DNA of 6,859 nucleotides from positions 1-6,859 of the forward strand of contig VBOC01000168.1 in NCBI GenBank assembly GCA_005877655.1, in the 5' to 3' direction. Of the stretch, positions 6,685 to 6,859 are shown in pieces. The stretch's first letter is position 1, and each line of letters begins with the position of its first letter. This DNA is from Ignavibacteria bacterium (GTDB taxonomy: Bacteria > Bacteroidota > Ignavibacteria > UBA10030 > SZUA-254). The notes under the pieces were generated by a model. It saw only the letters and a list, made by a program, of their open reading frames with translations. It was not told the origin of the DNA and ran no database searches. A program made the position numbers and the translations under genes.

Positions 6685-6859
6685 ATGTACAAAGCCGTCA
6701 AGCCGATCATCATAAAAGAATTTCGCCAGATCCGTCGCGATCCGACATCCCTCGGAATGCTTCTGGGGCTGCCGGCGGCGTTGATCATCCTTGTGGGCTA
6801 TGCGCTGAACTTCGACGTCAAGCATGTGCCGGTGGTCGTCTTCGATCAGGATAAGAGTT
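6685..6859 (+). CDS. ABC-2 type permease, N-terminal part (3' end outside window)
   Basis: This is the start of an inner-membrane permease subunit of the exporter. Fifty-eight residues are visible. They open with a cytosolic amphipathic stretch, KPIIIKEFRQIRRDPTSLG, with the KEFRQ-x-RRD pattern typical of YbhS/YbhR/YhhJ-type permeases. One transmembrane helix follows (about 24-43, MLLGLPAALIILVGYALNF), then the beginning of a large periplasmic domain (DVKHVPVVVFDQDKS). That domain start matches the family, where DVKH and a DQD motif recur from memory. The ATG is 11 bases after the ATPase 2 stop, preceded by GGGGAA at a short distance. The window ends mid-codon, so length and completeness cannot be judged. 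A second permease gene probably follows, as in ybhSR. Confidence 0.93.
   Translation, partial: MYKAVKPIIIKEFRQIRRDPTSLGMLLGLPAALIILVGYALNFDVKHVPVVVFDQDKS

Noticed and set aside
1..6859. CRISPR arrays, tRNA or rRNA genes, insertion sequences, toxin-antitoxin or defence genes
   Set aside because: Reading through found no spaced direct-repeat arrays, no structural RNA signatures and no transposase or defence-type domains. Nearly all of the window is accounted for by the listed genes.

Overview
The window reads as chromosomal DNA from a GC-rich, Gram-negative bacterium. It carries the end of a chaperonin gene, a single peptidase gene, and most of an ABC-type export operon. The Gram-negative call rests on a TolC-family outer-membrane channel and a periplasmic adaptor. 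The GroEL sequence, the weak or absent Shine-Dalgarno sequences before several genes, and the promoter style would fit the Bacteroidota/Chlorobiota (FCB) side of the tree. That placement is an inference from memory and no search was run.

Layout, all on the + strand. Positions 2-856 hold the C-terminal half of groEL, whose start lies outside the window. It is closed by a strong intrinsic terminator (889-930). A good sigma-70-type promoter (984-1012) then leads into a monocistronic-looking M24-family metallopeptidase (1051-2274). A 275-base non-coding gap (2275-2549) follows. From 2550 to the window end runs a tight operon: lipoprotein membrane-fusion protein, ABC ATPase 1, TolC-family channel, ABC ATPase 2, and the first 58 residues of an ABC-2 permease. 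Gaps in the operon are 11 bases, a 4-base ATGA overlap, 28 bases and 11 bases.

The operon matches the logic of the E. coli YbhG-YbhF-YbhS-YbhR exporter. YbhF carries two fused ATPase domains. Here those two domains are separate genes with the outer-membrane channel gene between them. Together the products would form a tripartite pump: ATPases and permease(s) in the inner membrane, the adaptor bridging the periplasm, and the channel in the outer membrane. A second permease gene is expected just past the window edge. The substrate cannot be read from the sequence.

Three points deserve a second look. First, the two ATPases are asymmetric: ATPase 1 has proline where the H-loop histidine should be, and ATPase 2 has an altered signature motif. 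In an ABC heterodimer both changes fall in the same composite ATP site, giving one degenerate and one canonical site. Second, the TolC-family protein lacks about 20 residues after the tip of its first helical hairpin, judged against its own second repeat. Third, the M24 enzyme keeps all five metal ligands but has a longer spacing between its two aspartates. I do not see an undescribed system; this is a recognisable exporter with unusual details.
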